NCBI GenBank assembly: GCA_028875185.1
Contig: JAPPFH010000080.1
Location: 1 to 47,065 of the forward strand
Origin: Chloroflexota bacterium
Lineage (GTDB): Bacteria; Chloroflexota; Anaerolineae; Aggregatilineales; Phototrophicaceae
Length of the DNA: 47,065 nt
Direction: 5' to 3'
In this document: positions 17,040 to 25,497 of the stretch, in pieces
Position numbering within the stretch: the stretch's first letter is position 1
Layout: every line of letters starts with the position of its first letter
Translations under genes and position numbers: made by a program
Notes under the pieces: generated by a model
The model's database searches: none
Told to the model about the DNA's origin: nothing
The model's input: the letters and a program-made list of their open reading frames with translations, nothing else

Positions 17040-18443
17040 TCAGGGTGACCAGTCGAAGTCGCGGTCGAAAGGGTACATGGGACGCTGAATCTTGTGGAAA
17101 GGCAGGGTCTCGGGCAGGGCGTTGATGGCGCCGGGACTGAAAGCCATGATCGCCTCGGGCGCGATGCGCTGAAAATCGGGGAATAGATAACCCAGTTTCA
17201 AGCAGACGATGCGATAGGCGAGCGGGTCAATATCCAGTTCGCTGAATTGCGCCAATGTCGTGAATGCCAGGCGCCGCTCACTCAGGATGACGTCCACATT
17301 GTCGATGCGAAAAGTAACTCGGCGGCCGCTATTCGAGCCTGCGTGAACTTGCTTGACAGCGCCGGTGACCGATAAAGGTTGACCGTGTGCCGGGTCAAGC
17401 TTGCCCCCGAGCGACAGCGTCAGTGTGGCGCCAGGTCCCGCGCTGAAGCAGGCATCAACAGCGGCTGCGTCGGCCAGCCCCGCGTAGAGCGTCTTGGGAA
17501 CGCTATGCGCTAGCAATCGCTCCAGCACGTAGGGCACATCGCCGGCGGCGCCGCCAGTCACGTTATCGCCCGAGTCGCTGAGGAAAACGGTCGAGGCGGA
17601 CGATGCCAGCGCCATGGCGATGCACTCGTCGATGTTGCCGGTGGGCACGCCAAAGTTGAAATCGTGGCGCGCGTCCCAATAAGCGGCGGCCAGTACCCGC
17701 GCGGCGGACCAAGCCGCGTCTATATCCATGCCGAGGGCGACTGCGGCCGCTTGACTGCGCGCTTGATCCGCCCAGGTGAAGCCGACCAACAGCGAAGCGT
17801 CAAGCACCGCATCGCCATCGATGACATTTTCAATTTCGGCGTAGACGCTTCTGCCGGGCTCGACGATGGTCATCGCGCGTTCGCCGGAGAGCAGCAGCGG
17901 GATGGGGATGAATGCCTTATGCGGGCGGAATCCAGCGCGCAGGCAGTTTACCAGCAGATCGAAGGCGCGGGCGCGGGTTTCTAGCGCGTCTTCGTGCGGC
18001 GCGGTGCGATAGGCGCTGATGAGATCAAGCTGATCCATGATCGCGCTCGAGAGGTTGCCGTGTAGATCGTAGCTGGCGCTGATGAGGGCGGCGGGTCCGA
18101 CAAGATCGCGGACGGCGCCGATGAAATCCGCTTCGGCGTCTTCGAGCCCGTCGACCGCCATCGCGCCATGCATATCGAGATAGACGCCATGCCAAGGTCC
18201 GCCAGCGCGTAAGCCGGCGAGGATCTCGGCTTTGAGGTCGTCATAAACCGAGCGGCGCAGCACCCCGCCTGGCACGGCGTGAGCCTGCATGATTGGCGAG
18301 AAGTCAACATCAGCATACGAAGCGGCGAAGGCGTAGCGCGCAAGCAAGGCGTCGGCGCGCAGCACCTCAAAGTCGGATAATTCCGATGGCTGAGGCGAGA
18401 AGGTGGCGCATTCGATGGCGATGCCGGCGGCGGCGATTTTCAT
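17040..18443 (-). CDS. M81-family metallopeptidase (microcystinase-C-like), copy 1
   Basis: This protein of 467 residues belongs to the MlrC/M81 family, zinc enzymes best known for cleaving linearised microcystin and its fragments. Family blocks in order are AGIAIECATFSPQPS at the N-terminus, YLDMHGAMAVDG near 110, SYDLHGNLS near 145, and LSDSGDNVTGGAAGD near 285. The HGAM and DLHGN histidines and the SDSGDN...GGAxGD loop are intact. There is no signal peptide, so it acts in the cytoplasm. The start is ATG 18443 (CAGGG seven bases upstream); TTG 18449 is an alternative. A second M81 gene lies just upstream on the same strand with 150 bp between, so they may be co-expressed. Substrate inferred: an unusual peptide, not necessarily microcystin. 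Confidence 0.9.
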   Translation of the reverse strand: MKIAAAGIAIECATFSPQPSELSDFEVLRADALLARYAFAASYADVDFSPIMQAHAVPGGVLRRSVYDDLKAEILAGLRAGGPWHGVYLDMHGAMAVDGLEDAEADFIGAVRDLVGPAALISASYDLHGNLSSAIMDQLDLISAYRTAPHEDALETRARAFDLLVNCLRAGFRPHKAFIPIPLLLSGERAMTIVEPGRSVYAEIENVIDGDAVLDASLLVGFTWADQARSQAAAVALGMDIDAAWSAARVLAAAYWDARHDFNFGVPTGNIDECIAMALASSASTVFLSDSGDNVTGGAAGDVPYVLERLLAHSVPKTLYAGLADAAAVDACFSAGPGATLTLSLGGKLDPAHGQPLSVTGAVKQVHAGSNSGRRVTFRIDNVDVILSERRLAFTTLAQFSELDIDPLAYRIVCLKLGYLFPDFQRIAPEAIMAFSPGAINALPETLPFHKIQRPMYPFDRDFDWSP

Positions 18444-18525
18444 AGCCAAGCCCTGTTTTTATCTGCCCGTATGTATCGTAAATGACAGTTAATCATGCGA
18501 TCAATGAACGGAGATCTATAGCAAG

Positions 18526-18556
18526 AATGGGCGAGCCACCGGTTCGCCCCTACGAA
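18526..18556. repeat. GGGCGAGCC/GGTTCGCCCCTAC hairpin repeat
   Basis: GGGCGAGCCACCGGTTCGCCC forms a stem-loop between the two M81 genes. It belongs to the GTAGGGGCG family. It has no T-run. Confidence 0.6.
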
Positions 18557-18593
18557 CTTGTTTACGGTGCTGGTATTGGCGCGCTCGCGCATG

Positions 18594-20057
18594 TCAAACG
18601 AAGGGGTTATCGATAAAGGGATACTTGCGCAGGTCGGCGCGTTGGTAAGGGATTTCGGTGAAGATGGGCGGGATGGCGCCGGGGCCAGCCATATAGATGA
18701 TCTCGTCGGCGATGGGCGCGAAGCCGGCGTAGAAATGCTGGGTCGATTTGACGACGAGCAGACGCTTCGATCTCGGGTTGATGCCGAAATTGGAGAAAAC
18801 GGTTGGGCTGAAGACTTGACCGCGCTTGCTGTTGACGATGATGTCGACTCCCTGGCAATGGAGGCAAACCGAATCTCCGCATTCGATGGCGACGGGTCCT
18901 TCGCTCTGCGTCCATTGCTGCTTCATATTGTGCATGATGCCGCTGACGGTCACGCGCAGATCGAGCGGATCGCCGGACATCGGACCCATCTTGCCGCCGA
19001 GCCGCAGGTCGAGCCTGGCGCCTTCGCCTGCCGACATGGCGACGCTGACAGCGACTGGGTCCCAGATCATGCCGATTGCCACGTCGGTGACGCCGCGTTC
19101 GAGCAGCGCCCGCAGCGCGAAGGTAGAATCGCTGGGCGCGCCGCCGCCAGCATTGTCCGATTGATCGGCGATTACGACTAAACCGGATTCACGCGCCAAA
19201 GCTTTGTCCAGCGCTTCGTCGAGAGGCAGCGATGGCGGGTCGGTCTCGTGGCGGATGGCGAAGAATCGCTCGCCGAATTCGCGCGCGATATTTGCGGCCA
19301 ATGCCGGGTCGTCATCGGTGACGGCCAGCATGTAGGCGCCGCAAGTGGGCACATCCGCCCAGGGGAAGCAGTGCGCCAGCGAGAGCGAAAGCACGCCCGC
19401 GTCGTTTTCCCGCGCGATCATGGCGTCGACGAATCCGCGCATGGGCTCGAATGGCGTCAGGTAGAGGCCGATCATGCGGCAATCGTAGAGCGCCATGGTT
19501 GGCTTGGTCTTTCCTTCGGCGGCATCGGCGATGATGGTGAAGAGCTCTTCGGCGCGCTCGTTGATATCGACATGCGGGTACTCTTTGAAGATGACGACGG
19601 CATCGACGGCGTCGATGGTCTCTTGGGTGAGGTCGCAGTGCAGGTCGAGCTCGACGCCGATTTTGGCTTGGGGTCCGACGATATCGCGGACGCGGGTGAC
19701 AATGTCGGTTTCGCAATCGTCGTAGCCCTCCGCGACCATGGCGCCGTGCAGCGGCAGCAGGACGATGTCGACCGGCAGCGACGCTTTCAGGGCGGCGAGC
19801 ATTTCATCGCGCAGGCTTTCGTAGACGGCGCGCACGGTAGTGCCGGCTGGCTGGGCGAAGGCGTATAGGCTGAAGATGTAATCCCAGCCGCGTTCCTGGC
19901 AGCGGCGGCGGAAGATATTGAAGGGTCCGCCGAAGCCGCCGAGGTCGCCGTTGGCGTCGAGATCAGCTGCCCTGACGACATGGAAGTCGTCCATCCCGGT
20001 GGGCATGGGCGAGAAAGTGTTGGTTTCGGTCTCGATGCCGCCGGCGAAAACTTTCAT
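18594..20057 (-). CDS. M81-family metallopeptidase (microcystinase-C-like), copy 2
   Basis: This 487-residue paralogue of the downstream gene has the family blocks GGIETETNTFSPMPTG, LLPLHGAMVAEGYDD near 110, GVELDLHCDLT near 145 and ADQSDNAGGGAPSDST near 310. It differs from copy 1 at DLHCD (DLHGN there) and in its C-terminus, so the two are not a recent duplication and may cleave different bonds. ATG 20057 has a strong site (GGAGGG) six to seven bases upstream; the frame is open to 20318 through repeats. There is no signal peptide. M81 members often sit next to Dpp-type importers, as here (22.8-26.4 kb and 32.6-36.2 kb), in line with breakdown of imported peptides. Confidence 0.92.
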   Translation of the reverse strand: MKVFAGGIETETNTFSPMPTGMDDFHVVRAADLDANGDLGGFGGPFNIFRRRCQERGWDYIFSLYAFAQPAGTTVRAVYESLRDEMLAALKASLPVDIVLLPLHGAMVAEGYDDCETDIVTRVRDIVGPQAKIGVELDLHCDLTQETIDAVDAVVIFKEYPHVDINERAEELFTIIADAAEGKTKPTMALYDCRMIGLYLTPFEPMRGFVDAMIARENDAGVLSLSLAHCFPWADVPTCGAYMLAVTDDDPALAANIAREFGERFFAIRHETDPPSLPLDEALDKALARESGLVVIADQSDNAGGGAPSDSTFALRALLERGVTDVAIGMIWDPVAVSVAMSAGEGARLDLRLGGKMGPMSGDPLDLRVTVSGIMHNMKQQWTQSEGPVAIECGDSVCLHCQGVDIIVNSKRGQVFSPTVFSNFGINPRSKRLLVVKSTQHFYAGFAPIADEIIYMAGPGAIPPIFTEIPYQRADLRKYPFIDNPFV

Positions 20058-20093
20058 TGACGACCCTCCGAAAGTTGCTGACGTAATAACATG

Positions 20094-20250
20094 GCTTCGC
20101 TTCGGCGGGCGACCTAGTAGGTCGCCCCTACAGTTTTCGCCAATAGTTGGCTGTAGGGGCGAGAGACGGGCAGTGTCTACGCGCCCCTTGTCTCGCCCGC
20201 TTGTGCCGAAGCCTCCCGCAGGAGAGGCTCGTAAAATAGCCCCTACGCGC
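20094..20250. repeat. Nested palindromic repeat
   Basis: An outer pair GCTTCGGCGGGCGAC / TCGCCCGCTTGTGCCGAAGC (20,097 to about 20,213) encloses an inner GGCGACCTAGTAGGTCGCCC hairpin and a second TGTAGGGGCGAGAGACGG ... CTTGTCTCGCCC pair. It fills the divergent gap 20,058-20,387 between the second M81 gene and the racemase-like gene. No gene is seen here. Confidence 0.65.
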
Positions 20251-20387
20251 TCGATACAGAATATAAACGCTTCGCCGGTGGAGCGCAAGAAATCTTGCAG
20301 GTTCTCTTGCGCAAGCAAGCGCAGTTGTTATAATTGGCGCTGCGCTGGCAACCGGCTAAAGCATTCCAGCTAACGAAGGGAGCCGAT

Positions 20388-21542
20388 GTGAAAGCGATAA
20401 CGATACGATCTATTGATCTGCATACGGTATTGTTGCCTTATCTCGCGCCATTTGAGACCAGCTTTGGCGCCGAGACGGACAAGGTGGCGGTGCTGGTGGA
20501 GTTGACGACTGAGGCGGGCGTCATTGGTTGGGGCGAATGCTCGATTGAGTTTTGGCCCGGCTATGGTCACGAAACGGCGGAGACGGCGCTGCACGTGCTG
20601 AGGGAGTTTTTGGCGCCGGCGGCAGTCGGCGCGAGCATCAGCGATCCGCGCGAGTTCCCGGCGCTGATACGGTGTTTTAGGGGCAATCATCATGCGCGGG
20701 CGGGGCTGGAAGCGGCGGTTTGGGATGCCTTTGCTCGGACGAACGAGATGCGGCTGACGGATTGTTTCGCGCATTATGCTCCCGCGGGGCATGCGTCCGA
20801 GGGTGTGGCGACGGTCGGCGTCAGCATTGGGATACAGCCTTCGCTGGAAGCGACGGTGGATGTCGTGCGCAATCGTTTGGAACAAGGTTATGGGCGCATC
20901 AAGCTGAAGATAAAACGAGGTTGGGATGTGGAGGTGGCGCGTGCGGCGCGAGCCGAATTTCCCGATATCCTGCTGATGCTGGATGCCAATAGCGATTACG
21001 CATTTGACGATGCCGACCGGCTGGCGCAACTGGATCAATTCGATCTGCTGATGATTGAGCAGCCGCTTTCGCACGATGACATCTATGCGCACGGGCTGCT
21101 GCAGAAGCGGCTGAAGACGCGAGTTTGCCTTGATGAGAGCGTCAAGTCGGCGAGCGATTTGCGGATCGCGCTGCAGGTTGGGGCGATCGGCATATTGAAT
21201 CTGAAGCCGGCGCGGGTTGGCGGTTTCAGCGAATGCTTGGAGATTTATCGCGTTTGCGTCGAGAATAATCTGCCGCTATGGATCGGCGGTATGTTGGAGA
21301 CGGGCGTGGGGCGGGCGGCCAATGTCGCCTTCGCGGCTTTGCCCGCGGTTAATCTGCCTTCGGATATATCGGCGACCGATCGCTATTTCGCCGCCGACAT
21401 CAGCGAGCCGCCCTTCGTGTTGGGCGCGGGGAGCGCGCTGGCGGTCCCCGATGGCTTCGGCATTGGCGTAGCGGTAAAGCGCGACCGGCTGGAAGAAGCC
21501 AAGGCGCGCTGGATTGAGAATTACCCGTATGGGAAGAGGTGA
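20388..21542 (+). CDS. N-acylamino acid racemase / o-succinylbenzoate synthase-type enolase-superfamily enzyme
   Basis: This protein of 384 residues is assigned by its catalytic set: KxK at K172/K174 (IKLKIKRGWD), metal ligands D199 (MLDANSDY), E224 (MIEQPLSHDD) and D249 (CLDESV), the second-face lysine K273 (LNLKPARVGG), and GGMLETGVGRAAN. These are the hallmarks of the MenC-type group, which includes true o-succinylbenzoate synthase and N-succinylamino acid racemase. With no menaquinone genes here, and a serine hydrolase and peptide importer following on the same strand, racemisation of N-acyl amino acids is more likely than menaquinone synthesis (inference). The start is GTG 20388 with GAAGGGA upstream; the ATG 54 bases further upstream has no ribosome site. 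Confidence 0.88.
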   Translation: MKAITIRSIDLHTVLLPYLAPFETSFGAETDKVAVLVELTTEAGVIGWGECSIEFWPGYGHETAETALHVLREFLAPAAVGASISDPREFPALIRCFRGNHHARAGLEAAVWDAFARTNEMRLTDCFAHYAPAGHASEGVATVGVSIGIQPSLEATVDVVRNRLEQGYGRIKLKIKRGWDVEVARAARAEFPDILLMLDANSDYAFDDADRLAQLDQFDLLMIEQPLSHDDIYAHGLLQKRLKTRVCLDESVKSASDLRIALQVGAIGILNLKPARVGGFSECLEIYRVCVENNLPLWIGGMLETGVGRAANVAFAALPAVNLPSDISATDRYFAADISEPPFVLGAGSALAVPDGFGIGVAVKRDRLEEAKARWIENYPYGKR

Positions 21543-21588
21543 TGAACTTGTTGAATATCACCCCAAGATGTGAGCCGCCGCTGCTTCA

Positions 21589-21780
21589 CCACAGAGGAAT
21601 GGAGGCAACACAGAGGGCACAGAGAAATCGATCAGAACATTGTGTCGGTTTCCATCCACGATTTCTATCTTTCGTGCCGAAGAACGAGATAGCGACGTCT
21701 TGAGTACTTTGCTAAGCAAACAGTAAACTCGGCACTCTCTAAGTTCTCGGTGTCCTCGGTGGTTAAAGAGCTATACGTGG
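21589..21780. repeat. CACAGAG-type repeat with inverted partner
   Basis: TTCACCACAGAGG ... CACAGAGGGCACAGAG at 21,589-21,632 faces AGTTCTCGGTGTCCTCGGTGG at 21,739-21,762, an imperfect inverted copy. Between them lies about 105 bp with no recognisable content. The block separates the racemase-like gene from the serine hydrolase. Confidence 0.55.
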
Positions 21781-21839
21781 TCCGCTACAGGGAGAATTTG
21801 CAAGACTTCATCAATCCCCTTTGAAAAGGACGAAGCAGG

Positions 21840-22754
21840 ATGACGCTCAGCGACAGAATCAAATCAATCATCAGCGACGCGCAGATAGAAGCCGGCGTCG
21901 CCGTTTGGCATATCGAATCGGGCGCGCGGCTGGATGTGAATGGTGATGCGCCCTTCCCGATGGCAAGCACCTTCAAGATCCCGATCTTGGCGACGGCTTG
22001 CAAGCAGCTAACGGCGGGCGCCATCAGCCTTGATGCGCGCGTGCCGCTGGCTGACGAAGACAAGAGCATGGGCAGCGGCATCTTGCCTTATTTCGAGAGC
22101 GGCTTGCAGCCGACTGTGCGGGATTTGCTGACGCTGATGATCATCATTAGCGACAATACCGCCACCGACATCATGGTCGATTATCTGGGTGGACCCGCTG
22201 CCGTCGAGGGTTTTATGCGCGAGCTCGGGCTGACCGAGATCTTCTTCAAGCTCAATTGCAAGCAATTGCTGCGCTATGCCTTCCCGCCGGACGTGGCGGA
22301 CTTGCCGCCTGAGGAGCTGGTCAAGTGGACGACTGAAAATGATATCTTGCGCGACAGTTTGCCATTCAGCAAGGGACCGGAGAATAACGTCAGCACAGCG
22401 CATGCGATGAATGAGCTGCTGCGTCTGATGTTTGGCGATCTATTCCCGGAAGATGTGCGGGCGGTCGCCTTTGACATCTTGCATAAGCAGCAGTACACCC
22501 ACCGGATCGCGCGTTTTCTGCCGCGTGGCATTAAAGTCGCTAGCAAGACCGGGACTATTGGCGGCATTCGCAACGACTGCGGTATCATCCGTATCAGCGA
22601 TGCGAATCATGTGATTCTGTCGCTCTTCGTCGAGTGGGATGAGGCGCCCTATTGGAACATGCCGGCGGCGCATCATCAGCGGGTCTTTATAGTGGAATCA
22701 GCGATGGGCCAGATTGGCCGCTCGGTTTACGATGAATTCGCGAGCTTGGATTAG
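21840..22754 (+). CDS. Class-A beta-lactamase-fold serine hydrolase, no signal peptide
   Basis: This 304-residue protein has the penicillin-recognising fold. The SxxK motif is S43-T-F-K46 (MASTFKIPIL), the SDN motif S104-D-N106 and the KTG motif K236-T-G238 (ASKTGTIGG), all spaced as in class A enzymes. An omega-loop ExxLN is not evident, so the deacylation step typical of true beta-lactamases may be missing. The N-terminus (MTLSDRIKSIISDAQ) is charged, with no export signal, so it should be cytoplasmic and is more likely an amidase, esterase or D-aminopeptidase than a resistance enzyme. AAAGGACG precedes ATG 21840. It lies between the racemase-like gene and the peptide-importer operon. Confidence 0.88.
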   Translation: MTLSDRIKSIISDAQIEAGVAVWHIESGARLDVNGDAPFPMASTFKIPILATACKQLTAGAISLDARVPLADEDKSMGSGILPYFESGLQPTVRDLLTLMIIISDNTATDIMVDYLGGPAAVEGFMRELGLTEIFFKLNCKQLLRYAFPPDVADLPPEELVKWTTENDILRDSLPFSKGPENNVSTAHAMNELLRLMFGDLFPEDVRAVAFDILHKQQYTHRIARFLPRGIKVASKTGTIGGIRNDCGIIRISDANHVILSLFVEWDEAPYWNMPAAHHQRVFIVESAMGQIGRSVYDEFASLD

Positions 22755-22833
22755 GCGGCGAGGGGAGGGCGTAACGACAATTCGCGGTATGTGGTCTCTT
22801 CGTTTGGCTGAATCTAATCTGGAGGATAAAGAC

Positions 22834-24429
22834 GTGCACAAGTCAAGAAACGCCTTGCTGCTTCTGCTCATGACCACTTTGATTACGATGAGCGGCGCCG
22901 CGTTGGCGCAAGATGACATTATGGCTGGCAAGGGCGGGCGCCTGGTCGTGGCCGACGCCAATTCCAACACCTCATTCGATCCCTTTGTATCGTCCTGGCA
23001 TAGCTGGCCTCACTACGCCCTTTTCCCGACATTGTTCTCACGCGCCTTGGATATGAGTTATGTCGGCTATCTGGCGGACAGTTGGGAAGTGTCGGAGGAT
23101 TCGAAGTCGCTGACTATCAATCTGATCGAAAACGCCACCTTCACTGACGGGACGCCGATCAACGCCGAAGCGCTGAAATGGAACCTGGACAAGTACGCCG
23201 ATCCTGAATCAACGGCATCGACGGGCCGCGCTTTGATCACGCTGCTGGACAATATCGAGGTCCATGACGACTACAGCTTCACCATGCACATGAACTCGCC
23301 GCATGCGCCGCTGTTCTTCGTGCTGGCTGGCTTGGAAATCGTCTCGCCGACCGCCTATGAAGCTATCGGACCCGACGACTTCGGCACCAGTCCGGTCGGT
23401 GGCGGACCCTTCATATTGAAGGAATTGGTTACCGACAACTACGCGCTGTTCGAGCGCAATCCCGATTTCACCTGGGCGCCGCCTGAACTCTACGATCATC
23501 CGGGACCGGTCTTCCTCGACGAGCTGCGGATTCTCTTCATCGGCGAGGAGCAGACGGTATTGGCTGCATTGGAGACGGGCGAGATTTCCTTGGCTGGCAT
23601 CCCGACGCAAAACCTGGCCGATGCCGAAGCCAACCCGGACATTGATGTGCATGTGGCGAAATTGAGCCAGATCCGCTATGTCGGCTTCAATACATCCAAG
23701 GATCCCTGGACGAATCCGGATCTGCGCAAGGCTTTTGCATACGCCACTGATCGGCAAGAATTTGTCACCCTGGCTTGGGACGACCTGGCGGATCCGCTGT
23801 ATCAGCCGCTGCCGCCTACTATCTGGGGGCACAATCCCGAGCTGAACGCGATCGCCCCAAGCTTCGACCCCGAGAAAGCGGGCGCGATGCTGGACGAGCT
23901 CGGCTATGTCGATGCGGATGGCGATGGCATGCGCGAGGACCCCGATGGCAATGACTGGACAGTGCCGCTGGCGACCGCATCGCCGGATGAATGGCTGCGG
24001 CAGGCGGAAGTGCTGGAGGCGCAGTGGCGCGCTGTCGGCATTCCGCTGCAGATTGACGTGCTGGAGTTTTCCGCTTTGGTCGACCTGACGACCACGGGCG
24101 AGCACGATCTCTTCCTGCTGCTCTATGGCTATCAGGATCCCAGCATTTTGACCTATTTCTTCGATCCGGCCCGCAAGGGCGGCAGCAACCGCGCCTGGTT
24201 CTCCACCGATGAACTGACCGATTTGCTGGTCGCGGCTGATTCGCAATTGGATCCAGAGCTGCGGTATGAGGCGGTGACGGCGGTGAGCAAGTACATCATC
24301 GAGGCGTCGCCCTGGGTCTATCTGGCGGTGCCGCCGGCGCTGACGGGCGTGCGCGCGGAGCTGATGGGCTGGCGCATCCATCCGGATACGAGCTTCCTTT
24401 ATTGGAACGCGTACTTTGAGGTGGAATAA
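22834..24429 (+). CDS. ABC transporter substrate-binding protein, family 5 (Dpp/Opp type)
   Basis: This exported solute-binding protein has 531 residues. It starts at GTG 22834 (GGAGG eight bases upstream) with a clear signal peptide: a short basic start, a run of Leu and Met, then a cleavage region around SGAALAQDD. There is no lipobox cysteine, so membrane attachment is not obvious. The body is a family-5 protein (DSWEVSEDSKSLTINLIENATFTDGTP-type segment near residues 70-95; YVGFNTSKDPWTNPDLRKAFAYATDR near 295-320), typical of peptide, nickel or glycoside importers. It is followed by two permease genes. ATPase genes are absent. The mature protein is markedly acidic. Confidence 0.93.
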   Translation: MHKSRNALLLLLMTTLITMSGAALAQDDIMAGKGGRLVVADANSNTSFDPFVSSWHSWPHYALFPTLFSRALDMSYVGYLADSWEVSEDSKSLTINLIENATFTDGTPINAEALKWNLDKYADPESTASTGRALITLLDNIEVHDDYSFTMHMNSPHAPLFFVLAGLEIVSPTAYEAIGPDDFGTSPVGGGPFILKELVTDNYALFERNPDFTWAPPELYDHPGPVFLDELRILFIGEEQTVLAALETGEISLAGIPTQNLADAEANPDIDVHVAKLSQIRYVGFNTSKDPWTNPDLRKAFAYATDRQEFVTLAWDDLADPLYQPLPPTIWGHNPELNAIAPSFDPEKAGAMLDELGYVDADGDGMREDPDGNDWTVPLATASPDEWLRQAEVLEAQWRAVGIPLQIDVLEFSALVDLTTTGEHDLFLLLYGYQDPSILTYFFDPARKGGSNRAWFSTDELTDLLVAADSQLDPELRYEAVTAVSKYIIEASPWVYLAVPPALTGVRAELMGWRIHPDTSFLYWNAYFEVE

Positions 24430-24430
24430 A

Positions 24431-24566
24431 CCTCACCCCCACCCTAAATCCCTCCCCCATAAAGAGGGAGGGACTTTGAACACCGCGAAGTCGCAGTTTG
24501 GCTCCCCTTCCCTCCTTGTGGGGGAAGGGGCCGGGTCACGTAGACATAGACCTTCGGGGATGAGGG
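24431..24566. repeat. Two hairpin repeats in the binding protein-permease junction
   Basis: 24,431-24,477 contains CCCACCCTAAATCCCTCCC and a stem TCCCTCC/GGAGGGA. 24,502-24,566 contains CCCTTCCCTCCTTGTGGGGG followed by GGGGCCGGGTCACGTAGACA. The same two hairpin types sit at the equivalent junction of the other importer (34,491-34,603). They begin two bases after the binding-protein stop codon. Confidence 0.75.
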
Positions 24567-24573
24567 TGGTTCT

Positions 24574-25497
24574 TTGAGCCAGTACATCCTGCGGCGGATT
24601 GCGATTGCTTTCCCTTTGATACTGGCGGTGACGACGGTGGTCTTCGTCATGCTGCGGGTGGCGCTGCCGGGCGATCCGGCGCAGGTCATGGCGGGCGATC
24701 GGGCGTCGCCGGAGCAGATCGAGCTAATCCGCCGGAAGCTGGGTTTCGACAGACCTGTGCTTGAACAGTATTTCATCTTCTTGCGCAACTTTGCTGGTGG
24801 CGACCTGGGGCGCTCGGTCAAGTTTCGCGAGCCGGTGCTGGGCGTCATCGCCAAAGCGTTTCCATTTACGGTCACGCTTACTTTCCTTAGCGTGGCGGTC
24901 GGCACGACGATTGGCTTGGTGATCGGCATCATCACCGCCGTTTATCAGCGGACCTGGGTTGATAATATCGGCATCGTTCTGACCGTGTTTTTCTTTTCAA
25001 TCCCGACTTTTTGGCTGGGTCTGATGCTGATTCTGATATTCTCAGTGGGCTTGCGCGTTTTGCCCGTACAGGGGGCGGGCAGCTGGCGGCACTTTGTCTT
25101 GCCGGTGGCGACGCTGGCGGTGGGCCAGAGCGCGCTAATCGCCCGTTTGACGCGCTCGAGCATGATTGAAGTGCTGAGCGCGGATTATGTGCGCACGGCG
25201 CGGGCAAAGGGATTGGCGCATCGGCAGGTGCTCTTGCGCCATGCGCTGCGCAATACGCTGATCCCAGTCATCACGGTGGTCGGCTTGTCGGTCGGCGGTT
25301 TGCTCGGCGGCGCGGTTATCACCGAGAGCATCTTTGGTTTGCCGGGCGTCGGTCGGCTGGCGATTGACGCCATCAGCAATCGCGATTATCCGATGATCCA
25401 GGGCGCGGTGATATTGGTGGCGGCTTCATTCGTCTTCGTCAATTTAATTGTTGATATCATTTACGCCTTCGTTGATCCGCGGATCCGTTATGCCTGA
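24574..25497 (+). CDS. ABC transporter permease, DppB type
   Basis: This 307-residue inner-membrane protein starts at TTG 24574 after GAGGGTGG. It shows the DppB/OppB pattern: an N-terminal helix (YILRRIAIAFPLILAVTTVV), a periplasmic segment with the RxKLGFDRP-like motif (IRRKLGFDRPVLEQY), then five helices. The ATPase-coupling EAA loop is visible as DYVRTARAKGLAHRQVLLRHALRN near residues 208-231. It forms the channel with the following DppC-type gene, whose ATG overlaps its end by 8 bp (ATGCCTGA), indicating translational coupling. The substrate is probably a peptide or similar compound. Confidence 0.94.
   Translation: MSQYILRRIAIAFPLILAVTTVVFVMLRVALPGDPAQVMAGDRASPEQIELIRRKLGFDRPVLEQYFIFLRNFAGGDLGRSVKFREPVLGVIAKAFPFTVTLTFLSVAVGTTIGLVIGIITAVYQRTWVDNIGIVLTVFFFSIPTFWLGLMLILIFSVGLRVLPVQGAGSWRHFVLPVATLAVGQSALIARLTRSSMIEVLSADYVRTARAKGLAHRQVLLRHALRNTLIPVITVVGLSVGGLLGGAVITESIFGLPGVGRLAIDAISNRDYPMIQGAVILVAASFVFVNLIVDIIYAFVDPRIRYA

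Noticed and set aside
20388-21542. Menaquinone-pathway menC
   Set aside because: The catalytic set fits, but no other men gene is present and the neighbours are peptide-related, so no symbol was assigned.
21840-22754. Antibiotic-resistance beta-lactamase
   Set aside because: No signal peptide and no clear omega-loop glutamate; metabolic neighbours favour a different hydrolase role.
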